Assembly: GCF_003944715.1 (NCBI RefSeq)
Contig: NZ_RWIT01000007.1
Span: forward strand, 124,001 to 188,000
Reading direction: 5' to 3'
Origin: Hymenobacter rigui
GTDB taxonomy: Bacteria > Bacteroidota > Bacteroidia > Cytophagales > Hymenobacteraceae
DNA length: 64,000 bases
Part shown: piece by piece, positions 34,217 to 42,827 of the stretch
Position numbering within the stretch: position 1 is the first letter of the stretch
Layout of the letters: the number at the start of each line of letters is the position of its first letter
The notes under the pieces: model-generated
The model's input: the letters and a program-made list of their open reading frames with translations, nothing else
The model's database searches: none
Told to the model about the DNA's origin: nothing
Position numbers and translations under genes: made by a program

Positions 34217-34756
34217 TTACTGCGCTGCCCAGTCCTGCTTCCTGATTTCAAACACAAAGTTGAGCTTGGACGGCTCACCATAGTACGCCACTTCCTGCTC
34301 GGCTACTTTGCAGGCCCCCAGGCGCTGAATGGCAATCTGGGAGCGTACATTCCCAGCCCCAATGTGGAAGCGCACGGTATCCACAAATTGAAACGTATAA
34401 TCCAGGAGCAGCTTCTTCACAGCCAGATTGATGCCTTTGCCCCACGACTGAGTTCCGTAGAAGGTGTAGCCGATGAGGATACTGTTATCTGCGGCGTTGT
34501 AGTCGTAGAGGCGGGTGCTGCCTAGGGTGGCATTGGTAGCCTTATCCACGATTTTGAAAGATCCTTGGCTCTGCATAGCCCCCTCGAAGAAGTTTCGGAA
34601 GGCCGGTTCCTGCCATCGGTCTTGGTTTGGGTGCTGTTCCCACACCTTGGGGTCAGCGGCAACGGCATGCAGCTCGGCAAAATCAGTTTTCTGCAACGGC
34701 AATAGCTGCAGAGTATCGGTTTCCAGCGTGGGTTGAAGAGAGAAAGGCGGTAGCAT
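34217..34756 (-). CDS. GNAT family N-acetyltransferase
   Basis: A 179-residue acetyltransferase of the RimJ/RimL-like group (Acetyltransf_3). Start 34756 (MLPPFSLQPT) is favoured, since the longer frame upstream lacks conserved sequence. The acetyl-CoA site is seen as SWGKGINLAVKKLLLDYTF near 102-120 in place of the usual R/QxxGxG/A, and NVRSQIAIQRLG near 135-147 is characteristic. It could acetylate a protein N-terminus or a small amine; the substrate is not evident. Confidence 0.87.
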   Translation of the reverse strand: MLPPFSLQPTLETDTLQLLPLQKTDFAELHAVAADPKVWEQHPNQDRWQEPAFRNFFEGAMQSQGSFKIVDKATNATLGSTRLYDYNAADNSILIGYTFYGTQSWGKGINLAVKKLLLDYTFQFVDTVRFHIGAGNVRSQIAIQRLGACKVAEQEVAYYGEPSKLNFVFEIRKQDWAAQ

Positions 34757-34842
34757 AGGGCACCGTGTCAGATTGCAAGAGTAGCGCGAATTCAACGGAC
34801 GGTAAGTCGTTGGCCGCTGCTTATGGGCACTGCTTAACAAGC

Positions 34843-34874
34843 AAAAAGCGCCGGCCCGTGGACCGGCGCTTTTT
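34843..34874 (-). terminator. Terminator of the coiled-coil protein gene
   Basis: A perfect 12-bp stem AAAAAGCGCCGG with its complement and an 8-base loop, ending in T5 on the minus strand, 29 bases past the stop at 34904. Confidence 0.9.
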
Positions 34875-34903
34875 AAAAACGCGGAGAAGCTTTCGGCAGC
34901 TAC

Positions 34904-35851
34904 TTATTTCAGCGTAAAAGTGGTTTTGCCGATCATCACGCCGCCTTCGTACAGCTCCACGGTGTGGAGTCCGGTTTTGTAGGGGGCACCTTTGGCGTAC
35001 AGGAACTGCACGGGCTGACGGGTATTATCGAATACCACGTCCTGCTTGGCCGTGTAGAAAGCCTCGGCGCCGTCAATCATGAAAGTGCCGCCGCCGGTGC
35101 TCAGGTTGTACAGTGCCGCGCCGTCGGGCTCAATCAGGCGCATCATGATCTGCTTAGTTTCCTTCGGCGACACGTCGTTGCGGCCCAGGTTGAAGGTTAC
35201 CTTGATTTTCTCGACGCGCTTGGCCTTAAACTCGTTGTCGTCGTCAGCCTTTTCCTTTTCGCGGTTGTTCACCACGCCGATGCGGATGTTTTCGGCCTGC
35301 AGGCGGGAGGCCACGGCTACTTTCTCGCTCAGCTCCTGGTTGGAGCGCACCACCGTGGATATGGTATCGGTGAGGCGGTTCTGACGCTCCTTCAGCGTGG
35401 TGGTTTCGGTGTACAGCGCCTCGTTATCGGCTTTTAGCTGGGCAATTTCCTCGTCCTTTTTGCGCAGTTGCGTTTCGAAGTTGGCGGCACGCTGCTTAAA
35501 GCGCTGCTGCTCGGCAATGCTGAAGCTGCCGGCCCGGAAGGAGCGCAGCTTCAGCAGGTCGGCGTTAATCTGGGCCAGCTTGGCTACCAGCGAGTCGTTG
35601 GAGAGGCCCATGCCCTGCACTTCCTGGCTCTGGCGCTCAAAATCAGCCTTCAGGGCTTCGTACTGCTTAATTTGCTCTTCCAGCTTGGCATCCTTGGTCA
35701 CCACATCGGCCTGCAGCTGCTCGTTTTGCTTGCTTTTCTGCTGGTTCATGTAGAACAGCACGCCGTTGATGCCCAGCAGCACCAGAATCAGGGCCACAAT
35801 CAGCAGGACGCGGTTGTTGTTCTTTGGCTCGGGGCTCTGGTCTTGTTCCAT
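34904..35851 (-). CDS. Membrane-anchored coiled-coil protein
   Basis: A 315-residue protein of unknown function. ATG 35851 is followed by a charged stretch, one membrane helix (about 16-34), and a long heptad-rich coiled coil (about 38-185; many Gln, Lys, Glu, Leu). The last 110 residues are beta-rich (KVTFNLGRNDVSPKETKQI, VELYEGGVMIGKTTFTLK), possibly an extracytoplasmic sandwich. The layout suggests a periplasmic spacer or scaffold. A TATTTTTG box lies 56 bases upstream of the start. Confidence 0.78.
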   Translation of the reverse strand: MEQDQSPEPKNNNRVLLIVALILVLLGINGVLFYMNQQKSKQNEQLQADVVTKDAKLEEQIKQYEALKADFERQSQEVQGMGLSNDSLVAKLAQINADLLKLRSFRAGSFSIAEQQRFKQRAANFETQLRKKDEEIAQLKADNEALYTETTTLKERQNRLTDTISTVVRSNQELSEKVAVASRLQAENIRIGVVNNREKEKADDDNEFKAKRVEKIKVTFNLGRNDVSPKETKQIMMRLIEPDGAALYNLSTGGGTFMIDGAEAFYTAKQDVVFDNTRQPVQFLYAKGAPYKTGLHTVELYEGGVMIGKTTFTLK

Positions 35852-35907
35852 TGCGGGAGGGGTTAAGTGAAGCCCGGAGAGTCCGGGCGCAGGTAGTACC
35901 TTTAGGG

Positions 35908-35915
35908 CAAAAATA
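35908..35915 (-). promoter_or_regulatory. -7 box for the coiled-coil protein gene
   Basis: TATTTTTG on the minus strand, 56 bases upstream of the ATG at 35851. Confidence 0.55.
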
Positions 35916-35964
35916 ACGGAGTTCCGTACCCAGGCAAGTGCCGAAGATACAACCCTGCCGCAAT

Positions 35965-36579
35965 ATGCTTCCGGATTCGCCACTTGATGCTGCCTACTGG
36001 CAGCAGCGCTACGTAACGGGCCAAACGGCCTGGGATGCGGGCCAGATAACGCCGCCCCTGCAGGAATATTTTGCGCAGCTGGGCCCGCCCGATACCCGCC
36101 GTATCCTGATTCCGGGGGCAGGCCGTGCGTATGAAGCTGAGTATCTGCACGGTGCCGGCTGGCCTAACGTGTTTGTGGCCGATGTGGCTCCCGAGCCGTT
36201 GCGCGACCTGCAGCAGCGCGTGCCGGATTTTCCGGCCGACCATCTGCTGCTGGCCGATTTCTTTCAGCTGGAACCGGCGCCACCGTTCGACCTTATTGTG
36301 GAACAGACGTTCTTCTGCGCCCTCGACCCCAGCCTGCGCCCGGCCTACGCCCGGCAGTGCGCCCGCCTGCTCCGGCCCGGCGGTACGCTGATGGGGCTGC
36401 TATTTGATACTGAATTCAGCCAGCCCGGCCCGCCCTTCGGGGGCTCCCGAGAGGAGTATCGGCCGTATTTTGAGCCGTATTTTGATTTCGTGCATTTTGA
36501 TACGGCCACCAACTCCCTCAAACCCCGGCAGGGGCGGGAGCTGTTTATTTCTCTGAAAAAGAAGCAACACACGCTGTAG
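35965..36579 (+). CDS. TPMT-family class I SAM methyltransferase
   Basis: A 204-residue methyltransferase. It has the thiopurine-methyltransferase family pattern: YWQQRYVTGQTAWDAG near 12-27 and the SAM-binding loop RILIPGAGRAYEAEYL near 47-62, with FDLIVEQTFFCALDP later. TPMT relatives methylate sulfur, selenium or halide ions; the substrate is unclear. ATG 35965 is preferred to a GTG 27 bases upstream. It is divergent from the coiled-coil gene. Confidence 0.9.
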   Translation: MLPDSPLDAAYWQQRYVTGQTAWDAGQITPPLQEYFAQLGPPDTRRILIPGAGRAYEAEYLHGAGWPNVFVADVAPEPLRDLQQRVPDFPADHLLLADFFQLEPAPPFDLIVEQTFFCALDPSLRPAYARQCARLLRPGGTLMGLLFDTEFSQPGPPFGGSREEYRPYFEPYFDFVHFDTATNSLKPRQGRELFISLKKKQHTL

Positions 36580-36598
36580 CCTGTGTTAAACATGCCGC

Positions 36599-36625
36599 GT
36601 CACCCTATTCGGCGGTGACTGTTTT
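36599..36625 (+). terminator. Weak hairpin after the TPMT gene
   Basis: GTCACC pairs with GGTGAC, followed by TGTTTT. Only six base pairs, so termination may be partial. Confidence 0.45.
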
Positions 36626-36692
36626 GCCTTATCTCTCACCGGCCTGCGTTGCCCGCAAGCCTGTTTGTAACCCAAGCTAAAGCCTGAGCTCC

Positions 36693-37547
36693 ATGATTCA
36701 ACAACTCGCCAACGTTCTGCCTCACTTCCGCAATACCAACTCCGGTCAGTTTTTTCTGATGGCCGGGCCCTGCGTAATTGAGGGCGAAGATATGGCCCTG
36801 CATATAGCCGAGCAGGTGCGCACCATCACCGACCGGCTGCAGATTCCTTACATCTTCAAAGGCTCCTACCGCAAGGCCAACCGCAGCCGCCTGGATTCCT
36901 ACACCGGCATCGGCGACGAGAAAGCGCTAAAAATTCTGCAGAAGGTAAGCCAGGAAATTGGCGTGCCCACCGTTACGGATATCCACGAATCGGACGAGGC
37001 GGCTATGGCGGCTGAGTACGTGGACGTGCTGCAGATTCCGGCATTCCTGTGCCGGCAGACCGATCTGCTAATTGCCGCCGCCAAAACCGGCAAGGTGGTA
37101 AACGTGAAAAAAGGCCAGTTTCTGAGCGGGGAGTCGATGCAGTTTGCGGTGGATAAGGTGCGCCAGTCGGGCAACCCCCACGTGATTCTGACGGACCGGG
37201 GTAACTCCTTCGGCTACTCCGACCTGGTAGTGGATTTCCGCAACCTGCCGGCCATGCGCGAGTTCGGCGTGCCCGTGGTGATGGACGTAACCCACTCGCT
37301 GCAGCAGCCGAACCAGAGCAGCGGCGTTACCGGCGGCAAGCCCCAGCTTATCGAAACCATTGCCAAAGCCGCCATTGCCGTGGGAGCCGACGGCCTGTTC
37401 ATTGAAACGCACCCCACGCCTGCCACGGCCAAATCCGATGGGGCCAACATGCTGGCCCTGGACGGCCTGGAAGACCTGCTGCGCAAGCTGACGCGGGTAC
37501 GGGAAGCCATTCGGGAAGATGGTGCGGGTAGCGTGGCTCCGTTGTAG
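36693..37547 (+). CDS. kdsA: 3-deoxy-8-phosphooctulonate synthase
   Basis: A 284-residue enzyme that condenses arabinose-5-phosphate with phosphoenolpyruvate to form KDO-8-phosphate, for lipopolysaccharide inner core. Family blocks include FKGSYRKANRSRLDSYTGIG near 54-73 and FGVPVVMDVTHSLQQP near 190. Cys27 in AGPCVIEGED marks the metal-dependent class of this enzyme (metal-independent forms have Asn here). Together with lpxB and rfaD in this window it supports a full LPS pathway. Confidence 0.96.
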   Translation: MIQQLANVLPHFRNTNSGQFFLMAGPCVIEGEDMALHIAEQVRTITDRLQIPYIFKGSYRKANRSRLDSYTGIGDEKALKILQKVSQEIGVPTVTDIHESDEAAMAAEYVDVLQIPAFLCRQTDLLIAAAKTGKVVNVKKGQFLSGESMQFAVDKVRQSGNPHVILTDRGNSFGYSDLVVDFRNLPAMREFGVPVVMDVTHSLQQPNQSSGVTGGKPQLIETIAKAAIAVGADGLFIETHPTPATAKSDGANMLALDGLEDLLRKLTRVREAIREDGAGSVAPL

Positions 37548-37569
37548 GCGTAAGAAAGAAACAGCTGAT

Positions 37570-37610
37570 AACAGAAAGGCCGCTACACTGTGTGTGGCGG
37601 CCTTTCTGTT
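37570..37610. terminator. Bidirectional terminator, kdsA and methyltransferase
   Basis: A perfect 14-bp stem AACAGAAAGGCCGC with its complement and a 13-base loop, between convergent genes. Confidence 0.88.
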
Positions 37611-37660
37611 AAAAAGTCATAAAAAGCATAACGTACCACTACTTTTTAAAAGCTTCAATA

Positions 37661-38491
37661 TCAGGAAGCCAGTACTTTGGTGCGCTCCAGTAGCTTATCC
37701 AGTGGGTTGTTGAAGCGCAGGGTGAAATGCTGCCTGGGCTGGTTGCGTCGGAAAAACACCAGGCCGATGTAGAACAGGTCGATGGTCAGCGTCACGTCGG
37801 GGTGCTGGCAAATGGCTTCCCAGGCCTGCTCCATTTCCGCCGACCAGTGGATATCATCCAGTACAAACACACTGTGTTCCGTGCGGTACCGGTTCATGAG
37901 GTTGAAGTAGCGCAGAGTGGGCTCGTAGCGGTGATTACCGTCGAAAAAGGCAAAATCGACGGGAGCGGCTAGGGCGGCCAGGGCCGGTTCCAGGGTTTCA
38001 TCAAGGTTGCCTTCCTCTATCTCGGCGTTCTGTACGCCCGTAGCCGCGAAGGTCTGCCGGGCTACGGCGGCCGTGGCTGGGCAGCCTTCGAAGGTGAGTA
38101 CCCGCGCCCGGGAATTAGCCAGGGCCAGGTAGCTGGTGGTCAGGCCCAGGGAAGTGCCCAGCTCCACCACCGTGCGGGGCTGAAAGTGGTTCGTCAGCCG
38201 AAAGAGCAACTGCCCCAACTCAGGTGGTTTGGCGGCCGTACGGGTAATATCGCGCAGGCGGCGGGTACGGCCGGCACCGGTGCGGGAGCCCGCTCCAAAA
38301 TCCCGTACCTGAATAGCCGTAGCATCGTGGCGCAGCTCTTCCCGGCGGTTTTCTACCACGTCATAGGCAGTAAAATGCCCGTCGTGGTTAATAACGTGCG
38401 CATACAGCCCGAACACGAACGGGGAGTGGAGTCCGTGTGCGTTACCCGAGCGAGCCAGAAAGCGAAAAAAACTAAAAACCTGAAATAGCAA
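37661..38491 (-). CDS. Class I SAM-dependent methyltransferase
   Basis: A 276-residue methyltransferase. The SAM-binding motif I is VVELGTSLGLTTSYLAL near 108-124; VDFAFFDGNHRYEPTLRYF near 178 and FVLDDIHWSAEME near 208 are typical of the O-methyltransferase-like group with an acidic metal-site pattern. The N-terminal NAHGLHSPFVF block is conserved in Bacteroidota homologues. No ATG precedes it in frame: TTG 38491 is the best start, with CTG 38500 as another choice. A near -7 box (TATCTTCG, 38551-38558) lies upstream. Substrate unknown. Confidence 0.85.
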   Translation of the reverse strand: MLFQVFSFFRFLARSGNAHGLHSPFVFGLYAHVINHDGHFTAYDVVENRREELRHDATAIQVRDFGAGSRTGAGRTRRLRDITRTAAKPPELGQLLFRLTNHFQPRTVVELGTSLGLTTSYLALANSRARVLTFEGCPATAAVARQTFAATGVQNAEIEEGNLDETLEPALAALAAPVDFAFFDGNHRYEPTLRYFNLMNRYRTEHSVFVLDDIHWSAEMEQAWEAICQHPDVTLTIDLFYIGLVFFRRNQPRQHFTLRFNNPLDKLLERTKVLAS

Positions 38492-38564
38492 AGCGCGCAG
38501 AAACTGAAGTGAAGCGAGGATTCCGGAGGCTGTACTCTCGGAATGCTGCCCGAAGATACGAGCA

Positions 38565-38605
38565 ATACAAAAGCCGCCCCGAGCGAGTCAGGACGGCTTT
38601 TGTAT
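38565..38605 (-). terminator. apaG terminator
   Basis: A 12-bp stem ATACAAAAGCCG with its complement, 33 bases past the apaG stop, T-rich on the minus strand. Confidence 0.85.
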
Positions 38606-38637
38606 GGTTGGTGCTCAGACCGGAAAGTCCGGCTGTG

Positions 38638-39024
38638 CTAGTTGAGGCGGTAAGGCACTACCAGCGTGAATTCAGGGATTTCCACGGCAAACTCGCTGCC
38701 GTCCATCTGCCGCTCCATCTGGTAGGAGCCGCGCATTTTGCCCAGCCCCGATTTCAGATTACAGCCCGAAACGTACTGGTGCGACTCGCCGGGTTCCAGC
38801 GTGGGCTGCTGGCCCACAACGCCTTCCCCCTCCACTTCACGCACTACCCCGTTGGCATCGTAGATGTACCAATGACGGCGCAGCAGCTTCACGGTAAATT
38901 CGCTGTTGTTGCGGATATCAATTTTATAGGCAAAGACGTAATGTTCCTGGCCCGGGCTGGAATAATCCGGCAGGTAATTCGTCGTAACGCTTACGGTCAC
39001 GCCTTGAGTGGTGGTCGTATTCAT
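38638..39024 (-). CDS. apaG: ApaG protein (DUF525)
   Basis: A 128-residue single-domain protein with an immunoglobulin-like beta-sandwich. Conserved features: FAYKIDIRN near 31, LLRRHWYI near 47-54, EVEGEGVVGQQPTLEPGE near 62-79 and GSYQMERQMDG near 99. In enterobacteria apaG is tied to cobalt/magnesium efflux and to ApaH; its biochemical role is not settled. No apaH is adjacent. It is divergent from ung. Confidence 0.95.
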   Translation of the reverse strand: MNTTTTQGVTVSVTTNYLPDYSSPGQEHYVFAYKIDIRNNSEFTVKLLRRHWYIYDANGVVREVEGEGVVGQQPTLEPGESHQYVSGCNLKSGLGKMRGSYQMERQMDGSEFAVEIPEFTLVVPYRLN

Positions 39025-39139
39025 AACGTCTGGGAGTTCCGAAAGAGAAAAAAGCTAACAGCCGTACGCGGAATTTGGTTTATCTACGCAGCCGAGCCAC
39101 CTGATGGCCTACCCAACCGAAAAATAATTCCTCCTCCCT

Positions 39140-39805
39140 ATGTCTGTAAAGATAGAAGAAAGCTGGCGCAAGGTGCTAGCACCAGAATTCGAAAAACCGT
39201 ACTTCCAACACCTGATTGCCTTTATAAAAGGCGAGTATGCTACCACCACGGTGTACCCGGCCGGCCCCCAGATTTTTCACGCCTTCGAGGCCTGCCCTTT
39301 CGATAAAGTGAAAGTAGTCATTTTAGGCCAAGACCCCTACCACGGCAAGGGGCAGGCGCACGGCCTCAGCTTCTCGGTGGCTGAGGGTGTGCGCACGCCG
39401 CCTTCCCTGCAGAATATTTTCAAGGAGCTGCAGGCGGATCTGCCCGAAACACCCCCGGCTCCTAACGGCAACCTCGACCGGTGGGCGCAGCAGGGCGTGT
39501 TGCTGCTCAATGCCACCCTCACCGTGCGGGCCAGTGACCCCGGCAGCCACCAGAAGAAGGGCTGGGAGCAGTTCACCGATGCCGTTATCCAGCAGATTTC
39601 CGACCAGAAGGAGCACGTGGTCTTCATCTTGTGGGGGGCCTATGCCCAGAAGAAAGGCGAAATCATCGACGCCAGAAAGCACCTCGTGCTCAAAGCGGCT
39701 CATCCCTCGCCCTACGCCGCCGACCGGGGCTTTTTCGGCTCCCGCCCCTTCAGCCAGACCAACGCCTATCTGGAGCAGCACGGCGAGCAACCCATCCACT
39801 GGTGA
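39140..39805 (+). CDS. ung: Uracil-DNA glycosylase
   Basis: A 221-residue family 1 glycosylase that removes uracil from DNA to start base excision repair. The catalytic Asp and water-activating loop are in GQDPYHGKGQAHGLSFSV near 63-80, and the DNA-intercalation loop contains the catalytic His in HPSPYAADRGFFG near 186-198. Here the usual HPSPLS is HPSPYA, a mild variation. The stop codon at 39803-39805 abuts the left arm of a nested inverted repeat. Confidence 0.97.
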   Translation: MSVKIEESWRKVLAPEFEKPYFQHLIAFIKGEYATTTVYPAGPQIFHAFEACPFDKVKVVILGQDPYHGKGQAHGLSFSVAEGVRTPPSLQNIFKELQADLPETPPAPNGNLDRWAQQGVLLLNATLTVRASDPGSHQKKGWEQFTDAVIQQISDQKEHVVFILWGAYAQKKGEIIDARKHLVLKAAHPSPYAADRGFFGSRPFSQTNAYLEQHGEQPIHW

Positions 39806-39983
39806 ATCGCGGATTAAGCGAATTGAAGGATTTCGCGGATTTAGGTTACGAATTTCATAACTCGATAACAAACAAAAGAGCGGACTCACCTGAGTCCGCT
39901 CTTTTGTTTGTTATCGAGTTGGGCTAGCTACATGGTTCGTGACCGAAATCCGCGAAATCCTTCAATCCGCTTAATCCGTGATT
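39805..39983. repeat. Nested inverted repeat filling the ung-lepB spacer
   Basis: The outer arms (39805-39842 and 39946-39983) match at 36 of 38 positions and repeat GGATT/GAATT every 8-9 bases. They enclose a separate perfect hairpin (39859-39920). The outer element begins on the last base of the ung stop and ends one base from the lepB stop. Confidence 0.95.
39859..39920. terminator. Perfect 30-bp bidirectional terminator
   Basis: Bases 39859-39888 are exactly complementary to 39891-39920 with a 2-base gap, carrying CTCTTTTGTTTGTTATC on both strands. It lies between the convergent genes ung and lepB. Confidence 0.9.
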
Positions 39984-39984
39984 C

Positions 39985-41202
39985 TTAGTCGACCAGGTTG
40001 AACAGGCGGTTCCAACGGATTTTCTGCGAGAAGGAGGCGTTGGGATCTATCGATAGCCAGATGAGCACGGCTTTCCCTACGATATGGTCGGCAGGCACGA
40101 AACCCCAGAAGCGGGAATCCAGCGAGTTGTGGCGGTTGTCGCCCATCATGAAGTAGTAGTTCTGCTTAAACGTGTAGCTGGTGAGCGGCTTGCCGTTCTG
40201 CGAAATGGTACCGTCGGGAGCTACTGTAATTCCCTCATTGTGCTCGTAGCGCAGGATGATTTTCTGGTAAATGGCCGAATTCTGGGGTGTGAGCTGCACC
40301 GTCTGGCCCTCTTTCGGAATCTGCAGCGGGCCGTAGTTGTCCTTATTCCAGTTGGGGAAGGGCAGCGGGTTCAGCGGGTTGCTGGGCTGGGAGGGAAGAT
40401 AATCGGGGTTGTTGGGGAATACCTGCTGGCCCCGCTCCGGCTGGCCGGGAGGGGTTTTCAGGTCGATAATGCCTTTCACGTACGGCTGCTGCTTGAAGTA
40501 ATCGTAGGCGGCCTGGGTCATGTGCACCTCGTACCCGATGCCGTACTGCTCCGTTTGCATCTGCGGGGGCAGGCCGTCGGAGGTATCGTAGTTCACCACC
40601 CCATACTTGCGGAAGTCTTCTGTCAGGTTTTCGCCGGTCGGAATCTGCAGGAAGTAGCTGCTCTGCATTTCCGGGTAGTTCACGGCCGGCTTCCCGTTGA
40701 TAAACACCTTGCCCTGCTTGATTTCGAGTACGTCGCCGGCAATGGCAATACACCGCTTGATGTAGTTGGTGCGCAGGTCGGCGGGGTGCTGATCCTCGAA
40801 GGGCACGTTGAACACTACCACATCATTGTTCTTCACCTCCGAAAAGCCCGGTAGCCGGTAGCTGGGCAGCTGAATCAGATCGGAGTAGCTTTTCAGGCTG
40901 GTACCCCACACAGTTTGGTGGGTAAGGGGTACCTGCAACGGCGTTTGGGGAGTGCGCGGGCCGTAGTGCAGCTTGCTCACAAACAGGTAGTCGCCTACCA
41001 GCAGGGAGTGCTCCATGGAAGGCGTGGGGATGGTGTAGGCCTCAAAAGTAGCCCAGCGAATAAGCGTGGCGGCTACTACGGCAAACAGAATGGCATCACC
41101 CCACTCACGCGCGGCGCTTTTGCGTTTTTTCGGCTCCTTGCCGGGCGTGGCGGGAGTAGCCGGGTTTTTCTCGAGGTATTTCTCCCAGGATTGTACTGCC
41201 AT
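39985..41202 (-). CDS. lepB: Signal peptidase I
   Basis: A 405-residue membrane serine protease that removes signal peptides of exported proteins. After one membrane helix (about 33-50) comes the catalytic Ser in IPTPSMEHSLLVGDYLFVSK near 57-62, the general-base Lys in NYIKRCIAIAGD near 145, and box E GDNRHNSLDSRFWGFVP near 365. The long region between boxes D and E (about 160-350) makes it larger than E. coli LepB, as is common in Bacteroidota. Start 41202 (MAVQSWEKYL) is taken since the longer frame has no conserved sequence. It ends the parA-parB-DUF5683-dapB-lepB run. Confidence 0.95.
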   Translation of the reverse strand: MAVQSWEKYLEKNPATPATPGKEPKKRKSAAREWGDAILFAVVAATLIRWATFEAYTIPTPSMEHSLLVGDYLFVSKLHYGPRTPQTPLQVPLTHQTVWGTSLKSYSDLIQLPSYRLPGFSEVKNNDVVVFNVPFEDQHPADLRTNYIKRCIAIAGDVLEIKQGKVFINGKPAVNYPEMQSSYFLQIPTGENLTEDFRKYGVVNYDTSDGLPPQMQTEQYGIGYEVHMTQAAYDYFKQQPYVKGIIDLKTPPGQPERGQQVFPNNPDYLPSQPSNPLNPLPFPNWNKDNYGPLQIPKEGQTVQLTPQNSAIYQKIILRYEHNEGITVAPDGTISQNGKPLTSYTFKQNYYFMMGDNRHNSLDSRFWGFVPADHIVGKAVLIWLSIDPNASFSQKIRWNRLFNLVD

Positions 41203-41289
41203 AATGAGTAAAGGCCAGAAAAGTAGGTGTTGCCGGCCTTGGCCGGCTCCGTTCCGGATCAACGCCGGAAGATGCGAAATAATGCGGGG

Positions 41290-41355
41290 AAAGGGGAAGT
41301 TGTGAGGATGAAGTTGTGAAATCCGGGAACAGGGCATCTCACAACTTCGGCCTTT
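41290..41355. repeat. Small inverted repeat between dapB and lepB
   Basis: AAAGGGGAAGTTGTGAG (41290-41306) pairs with 41338-41355 with one bulged base; GAAGTTGTGA recurs 14 bases on in the left arm. The right arm ends six bases before the dapB stop. Confidence 0.75.
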
Positions 41356-41360
41356 ACCAC

Positions 41361-42080
41361 TTACAGCCCCAGCAGGTCCTGCATGCCAAATACGCCCTTG
41401 CGGCCGGGTAGCCACTCGGCCGCCAGCAGGGCACCCTGCACAAACCCGTCGCGGGTATGGGCTTCGTGCTTGAGCTCAATGGAGTCGGCGGGGGAGGAAT
41501 AGGTAACGATGTGCGTGCCGACTACTGTGCCTTCCCGCTCCGAGATAATAGCCAGCTCCTGCGGCGTACTGGCAGCCTCGTTGCGCCAGGTGGTTTTGCC
41601 CGGAAAGTGGCGCAGAATACCTTCGGCGGCGGTAAGAGCCGTACCGCTGGGCTGATCTACTTTCTGAGTGTGGTGGATTTCCCGCACCTGCACATCGTAG
41701 CCGCCGAACTGGTGCATTTTGGCGGCTATGTACTCGTTAAAGTGGAAAAACAGGTTTACACCCACGCTGTAGTTGGAGGCGTAGAACAGCGGCGTGCCGG
41801 TCTGCTGACTCAGGGCCTGTGCCTCGGCAAAGTGGTGCAGCCAGCCCGTGGAGCCGCACACCACCGGAATGCCCTGCTTCAGGCAAGCCACTACATTCTG
41901 GTAAGCCGCATCGGGATGCGTGAATTCAATAGCGGCGTCAGCCTCGGCAGCCGTGAAATCGGAGATGAGGACACCGGGCCGGGAAGGGTCCACGATACCG
42001 GCAATCTGGTGGCCACGGGCAATAGCCTGGGCTTCGATGGCTTGGCCCATTTTACCGTAGCCAATCAACAGGAGCTTCAT
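41361..42080 (-). CDS. dapB: 4-hydroxy-tetrahydrodipicolinate reductase
   Basis: A 239-residue NAD(P)H-dependent reductase in the lysine/diaminopimelate pathway, supplying peptidoglycan. The dinucleotide site is LIGYGKMGQAIE at 5-16, and the catalytic region is VREIHHTQKVDQPSGTAL near 139-156 with its paired His and Lys. The length is at the short end of the family. The start is 64 bases downstream of the DUF5683 stop, in the conserved segregation/envelope cluster. Confidence 0.95.
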   Translation of the reverse strand: MKLLLIGYGKMGQAIEAQAIARGHQIAGIVDPSRPGVLISDFTAAEADAAIEFTHPDAAYQNVVACLKQGIPVVCGSTGWLHHFAEAQALSQQTGTPLFYASNYSVGVNLFFHFNEYIAAKMHQFGGYDVQVREIHHTQKVDQPSGTALTAAEGILRHFPGKTTWRNEAASTPQELAIISEREGTVVGTHIVTYSSPADSIELKHEAHTRDGFVQGALLAAEWLPGRKGVFGMQDLLGL

Positions 42081-42143
42081 GTAAGGGGAATTTCAGGTAA
42101 GCAATTTCAGCCATCAGCCACAGGGCCGCCTTGCCGAAACAGG

Positions 42144-42779
42144 TTATTTTAAACGAAGGGTGAGGGCCAGCCCCGCGCCGGGCGCGGTGGTTTGCGTAGG
42201 CAGTACCGCCGGGTCAAGGCGCAGACTCAGGTCGTCACTGATGTCAAAGTCGCGCAGGTGAGCGGCCACCAGCGCATCCAGAATCGTTACGCCGTACACC
42301 AGCGCATTGTACGCAATGAACGTGTCACGGTAGCGGCGGTAAAAAACTACCCCTCGCTGGACGTTTTCAATGCTGGTTTCCTTGCTGACGCGCGAACCTT
42401 TGAGTTGGGCAATGGGAGTACCGTTGTCAAGGTAGGCCTTCTTGCCGTTGGAGTATTCCTTGTAACGGCTCTGGTAGAAGAACAACCCGTAGCCGGTGGC
42501 GCCCAGCCCACCATACACCAGCGGCAGCTTCCAGTACTGGCGGTTGTAGATTTGGCCGGCTCCGGGCAATACCAATGCCAGCAGCGTTGCCTTCTGGGGA
42601 CGCGTCACGCGCTTGCCAAACAGCTTCTCCGTACGTCGCAGCGAGTCGGCTACCGGGTTGGTGGCTACCGTTGAAGAGTCGGGGCCGGCCGTAACGGTTT
42701 GGGCGTACAGCGGCCGGGCGGCCACCAGCAGAGCCAGTACCAGCAGCAGCAGAGCAGCGGAAAAGCGGGAAGGGACCAT
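42144..42779 (-). CDS. DUF5683 membrane protein
   Basis: A 211-residue protein with a signal peptide (about 1-26, ending PLYAQ) and hydrophobic helices near 64-90 (ALVLPGAGQIYNRQYWKLPLVYG-like, split by Gly) and 155-175. It matches DUF5683, a Bacteroidota family encoded between parB and dapB. Function unknown; its constant place suggests a link between chromosome segregation and envelope growth, which is only an inference. Confidence 0.9.
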   Translation of the reverse strand: MVPSRFSAALLLLVLALLVAARPLYAQTVTAGPDSSTVATNPVADSLRRTEKLFGKRVTRPQKATLLALVLPGAGQIYNRQYWKLPLVYGGLGATGYGLFFYQSRYKEYSNGKKAYLDNGTPIAQLKGSRVSKETSIENVQRGVVFYRRYRDTFIAYNALVYGVTILDALVAAHLRDFDISDDLSLRLDPAVLPTQTTAPGAGLALTLRLK

Positions 42780-42827
42780 AGCAGTAGAAAGAAAGAGGCG
42801 GAACGAGGTTCCGCCCTTTAGTAGTAT

